Source: JAHRVQ01 sp963976815
GTDB lineage: Bacteria; Pseudomonadota; Gammaproteobacteria; Pseudomonadales; Azotimanducaceae
DNA: 64,000 nt
Assembly: GCA_963976815.1 (NCBI GenBank)
Contig: CAXBLU010000005.1
Span: 62,001-126,000, forward strand
Direction: 5' to 3'
This document shows, piece by piece, positions 61,169 through 64,000 of this stretch. A model generated the notes under the pieces. It did not search any database. It saw only the letters and a program-made list of their open reading frames with translations, and had not been told where the DNA came from. Position 1 is the stretch's first letter; each line of letters starts with the position of its first letter. A program made the position numbers and the translations under genes.

Positions 61169-62457
61169 CGGATCGGCGCCACCTCATTTTGTGGCAACAC
61201 AATTGCTGTGATCAGCAGCGCCACCAGCATACCCATACACAACAAAATCCCTGCCTGATAACTACCAAAAGCATCTAGCCCTAAACTAAAGGCTGCCGGT
61301 CCAACGGCACTGGCAAACACAGTAAACGAAGTACTAAGGCCGCTAATGGCACCTAAGTTAAGCGGACCATAAAAACGTATATAGGCCAGGTTCGAGATCA
61401 CACCCCAGAGCCCCCCTCCACCGCCAAATCCAGCGGCCAACAACCAAAAACCCCAGGGTTTCTCCAAATTGAGCAAGCCAAAAGCACCGAGAATAAAAGC
61501 AATGAGCATCACGATCAGGAAAGGTTTTAACCGGTGTTTGTCCACCAACCAACTTGCGAGCAAATTAGTCGCAGTGGAGAATACCGCCGAGGGGAAGAAG
61601 TAACCAAATGCTTCCTCTCGACTTCGGCCTGCCTCGGCAAATATTGACACAACGTGAAAGGTTAACGCGGTACCAAACAATGCGTGCATACCAAGACTTG
61701 CGCTGTAGATCCAAAACACCGGGTCTCGACGGGCTTCCGGCATCGTTTTACTGGGGCTTTCAGGGGTTAAGGATTCATCACTTTTAATTTGCCCACCATC
61801 AGCGGTCAGGCCCAATAACGCTGGATTATCACGGATAAAAACCAGCGCCAGTGAAGCAAAGCCAATGCCCACCACAAGCGCTAACACCCAAAGCGCACCT
61901 CGCCAGCCAAACACCACAATCAGGTAGGCAAGCCCCAGGGGTGCAACAGAAAAACCAAACGAAACGAATATCCCACGAATGCCGGTTACCAGGCCCCGCC
62001 GCTTTACAAACCAAAGCAGCAGGACATTTCTTGAACAACTGGTCAGCACACCCTGGCCAAAAAACCTGACGCCAAAGTACCCGAACAACATCAACATAAA
62101 CGCACCACCGCCAAGTAGTTGGCTAATGTGGTCAACAAAACTGATAAACAACACCATGGCCCCGAGCAGGAAACTCGAGGCAGTAATCATAAACCGCGCG
62201 CCATAACGGTCGTACCAGCCCCCTGCTCGCGTCAGAAAGAAGGCAGACCCCACGGTGCCGAACAGGTAGGCGAGGGAAAGTTCCGTTCGAGTCAGGCCGG
62301 TTACTTCGATAAACGGATCTGTGAACACCGCCATGCCCATGGTCTGGCCTGGAATGCTCATCAAAAAACCAAGGGTGCTAAAACCCCAGATCACCCAACC
62401 ATAGAAAAAAGGCAGCCGTTTTGGATTGAACGGCCAATCAACCGGTAGGCGCTTCAC
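61165..62457 (-). CDS. MFS transporter, MCT/oxalate-formate antiporter-like
   Basis: 430 residues with about 12 TM segments: FFYGWVIWGFSTLGFLMSIPGQTMGMAVFTDPFIEV, a typical MCT/OFA start, RAGGWYDRYGARFMI (loop 2-3 motif), SCSRNVLLLWFVKRRGLVTGIRGIFVSFGFSVAPL. Start is GTG 62457, sharing one base with the TAG of the sulfatase (TAGTG). It probably imports the sulfated substrate or exports a product. Ends in the ATGA overlap with the small ORF. Confidence 0.87.
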   Translation of the reverse strand: MKRLPVDWPFNPKRLPFFYGWVIWGFSTLGFLMSIPGQTMGMAVFTDPFIEVTGLTRTELSLAYLFGTVGSAFFLTRAGGWYDRYGARFMITASSFLLGAMVLFISFVDHISQLLGGGAFMLMLFGYFGVRFFGQGVLTSCSRNVLLLWFVKRRGLVTGIRGIFVSFGFSVAPLGLAYLIVVFGWRGALWVLALVVGIGFASLALVFIRDNPALLGLTADGGQIKSDESLTPESPSKTMPEARRDPVFWIYSASLGMHALFGTALTFHVVSIFAEAGRSREEAFGYFFPSAVFSTATNLLASWLVDKHRLKPFLIVMLIAFILGAFGLLNLEKPWGFWLLAAGFGGGGGLWGVISNLAYIRFYGPLNLGAISGLSTSFTVFASAVGPAAFSLGLDAFGSYQAGILLCMGMLVALLITAIVLPQNEVAPIR

Positions 62458-63926
62458 TAACTCAAATCTGATGCATATTTGGTTTCAAGTGCGTCGGCGA
62501 AACCGTCACGGCCGGTGCTGCGGAGTCGTGCTAGATACTCCTTCAACTGACCACGAACATGGTAAGGACCACCTTCGGCAATGACATTAAGTAATGGGTC
62601 TCGACCCCGGGCAGCATTCACTAAGACGTCCGCATACCAGCCAGCTAACAAAGATTGGCCCTGGGCAACAATGTCCGGTGCCGATTGCACCAGGTTGCGA
62701 GTCTCATGGGGGTCTTGTTTGATGTCGAACAACATAAGATCGTCATATAGGTGGTAGCCATCGTGCAGCGTCTGCATTAACAAATGATCGCCGAAGCGTA
62801 CACCTCGCTGGCATGTCCAGGCGCCCTGGGACACCACCAGATGAGACCTGCCGCCGTCTTGCCCGGCTTTGATCGACTCAGCGATTGAAGTGCCATCCCA
62901 ACTATCCGGTACTTTTTGGCCTAGCAATTCGAGAATCGTCGCAGATACATCAATCTGGTAGTGCATACCGTTATTCACCGTACCTGGGACCGTTACTCCT
63001 GGCCACCGAATCATCATCGGCACTCTACTGGTAATCTGATCTGCAGTCTGATGATCACCATATACATTGAGTTCACCCAGGGTTTCACCATGATCCGAGG
63101 AGAGGATCACGGTGGTTTCCGCGTCAATCGACAGGTCAGCCAGCAAATTAAGCAGTCGGCCCACATAATCATCAGCAACTAGGACACCGGTGTCGTAGCC
63201 ATCAAACATTCTCCGCACCATGGCCATATCATTAATCTGCTGGGGTTGGCGAGGAAAACGCTTTAGCGCCTCAACTTTAGGGGCAAACCCGCTGCATTCC
63301 TGGGCCGAGTGAGGTCCACCCTTTGCCCAGTCCGCGGCTCGTACCTCCTCCGTCAGCCAATCCGGTACTGGATCATCAGCAAAGGGCTCGCCATAGGATT
63401 CCGCTGCCCTGTAGGGTGTATGGGGATCCCACATATGAACATGCAAGAACCAATCATCACTCTGACCCTTTCTCTGGAGCCAATCCTCTGCGATGGCATA
63501 AACCTCGTCTGCGGTCTCCAGACCGTACTTACCCACGTTATGGGCCTCGTCAAAACCCGCATACCAGTGAAATGCCGAATGCCGCTGGGCAAAGGAACTG
63601 ATACTGGCTGTTTTGAGTCCCGCTCGTTTCAATCGGGTGGGAAAGCTATCTATTTGAAGGCGACTCCAAAACTCACGGCCGGCACCACCTAAATAGGGGT
63701 CCGCATCGGTCCCACCATGGTTCACGACGCCATTGTGAATGCCAAACTGCCCGGTCAATAACGCTGTGCGACTAGGTAAGCAGGGAGTATCAGATGCATG
63801 AACATTTTCGAATCGAAGACTTGAAGCTGCCAAAAGATCAATATTGGGCGAAGTATTACGGTGATAACCATAGCAACCCAGGTGGTCTGGGCGCAGGGTA
63901 TCGATGTCAATATAGAGAATTCGCAT
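62457..63926 (-). CDS. Formylglycine sulfatase (arylsulfatase/choline-sulfatase type)
   Basis: 489 residues. N-terminal LYIDIDTLRPDHLGCYGYHRNTSPNIDLLA supplies metal Asp residues and CLPSRTALLTGQ holds C49, the residue to be turned into formylglycine (C-x-P-S-R signature). Later ILSSDHGETLGELNVYGDHQ (metal Asp-His) and MMIRWPG complete the fold. No signal peptide is evident, so it is cytoplasmic and matches an operon with a transporter. An anaerobic- or FGE-type maturase is not in the window. First gene of the operon sulfatase-MFS-small ORF-kinase. Confidence 0.92.
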   Translation of the reverse strand: MRILYIDIDTLRPDHLGCYGYHRNTSPNIDLLAASSLRFENVHASDTPCLPSRTALLTGQFGIHNGVVNHGGTDADPYLGGAGREFWSRLQIDSFPTRLKRAGLKTASISSFAQRHSAFHWYAGFDEAHNVGKYGLETADEVYAIAEDWLQRKGQSDDWFLHVHMWDPHTPYRAAESYGEPFADDPVPDWLTEEVRAADWAKGGPHSAQECSGFAPKVEALKRFPRQPQQINDMAMVRRMFDGYDTGVLVADDYVGRLLNLLADLSIDAETTVILSSDHGETLGELNVYGDHQTADQITSRVPMMIRWPGVTVPGTVNNGMHYQIDVSATILELLGQKVPDSWDGTSIAESIKAGQDGGRSHLVVSQGAWTCQRGVRFGDHLLMQTLHDGYHLYDDLMLFDIKQDPHETRNLVQSAPDIVAQGQSLLAGWYADVLVNAARGRDPLLNVIAEGGPYHVRGQLKEYLARLRSTGRDGFADALETKYASDLS

Positions 63927-64000
63927 GGTTTGTCTCCATTACAGATCAAGGCAATGTATCAAACCCAGACTGCTCCGTCAGCGGGCACTTGATTTCAGTC

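Noticed and set aside
1..64000. CRISPR arrays, IS elements, prophage or integrase genes
   Set aside because: The repeats seen are short tandem duplications without spacers; no transposase, integrase or capsid motif appeared among the reading frames.

Overview
The window looks like chromosomal DNA of an aerobic, probably marine, heterotrophic gammaproteobacterium. It has roughly even base composition and tightly packed genes with few RNA or mobile features. Genes that suggest this are an OxyR regulator with both redox cysteines, a hybrid Prx5-glutaredoxin peroxidase, a CYP153-type P450, NADP-type GdhA, a TVP38/FAD-reductase fusion, and many lipid/xenobiotic enzymes (acyl-CoA dehydrogenases, crotonase, GSTs, PhyH, F420/FMN luciferase-like oxidoreductases). 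The taxonomic call is an inference. I saw no rRNA, tRNA, CRISPR array, IS element, prophage or plasmid gene.

Layout. 0-3 kb: a divergent AmmeMemoRadiSam locus (radical SAM enzyme cut by the window edge; fused Memo-AMMECR1 protein) plus a GNAT gene. 3-6 kb: coniferyl-aldehyde-type dehydrogenase, a strong terminator, a pair of related hairpins, and a secreted propeller protein that resembles an S9 peptidase without its catalytic half. 6-9 kb: minus-strand operon of an alkyl-sulfatase-like metallo-beta-lactamase (MBL) protein, a crotonase and an esterase. 9-14 kb: a DUF5916-type outer-membrane protein, HAD phosphatase, ChaC cyclotransferase and M20 amidohydrolase. 14-18 kb: two GSTs, a carboxymuconolactone-decarboxylase-like protein, an APH-type kinase and Bcp. 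18-21 kb: korAB. 21-23 kb: a membrane protein joining a degenerate trypsin-like domain, coiled coil and FHA domain. 23-27 kb: luciferase-like oxidoreductase, a STAS-like protein, the oxyR/peroxidase divergent pair and PhyH. 27-31 kb: CBS protein, an unrecognised protein with four GKAxFxSKD repeats, M32 carboxypeptidase and a histidine phosphatase. 31-39 kb: acyl-CoA carboxylase subunit, two acyl-CoA dehydrogenases, MFS, gdhA and CYP153. 39-50 kb: a multi-PAS hybrid kinase, three more MBL hydrolases, an M28 peptidase-MFS operon ending in a nitroreductase remnant, and a methyltransferase. 50-60 kb: GNAT/luciferase-like pair, ClpP paralogue-GNAT pair, secreted hydrolase, ECF sigma/anti-sigma pair, VTT-FAD reductase and a spermidine-synthase-like protein. 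60-64 kb: a tightly coupled sulfatase-MFS-small ORF-P-loop kinase operon.

Most genes fit oxidation of lipids, alkanes, aromatic aldehydes and sulfate esters, with peroxide and glutathione defence. The most unusual things are: (i) repeated 11-15 bp imperfect tandem duplications at gene borders (770, 2911, 8244, 26397, 45585, 46769, 51059); (ii) a 38-codon ORF locked by an ATGA overlap into the sulfatase operon; (iii) the GKAxFxSKD repeat protein; (iv) the pseudo-protease-FHA membrane protein; (v) the paired hairpins at 4498-4605. All functions are read from translated sequence and remembered family features; no search was run.
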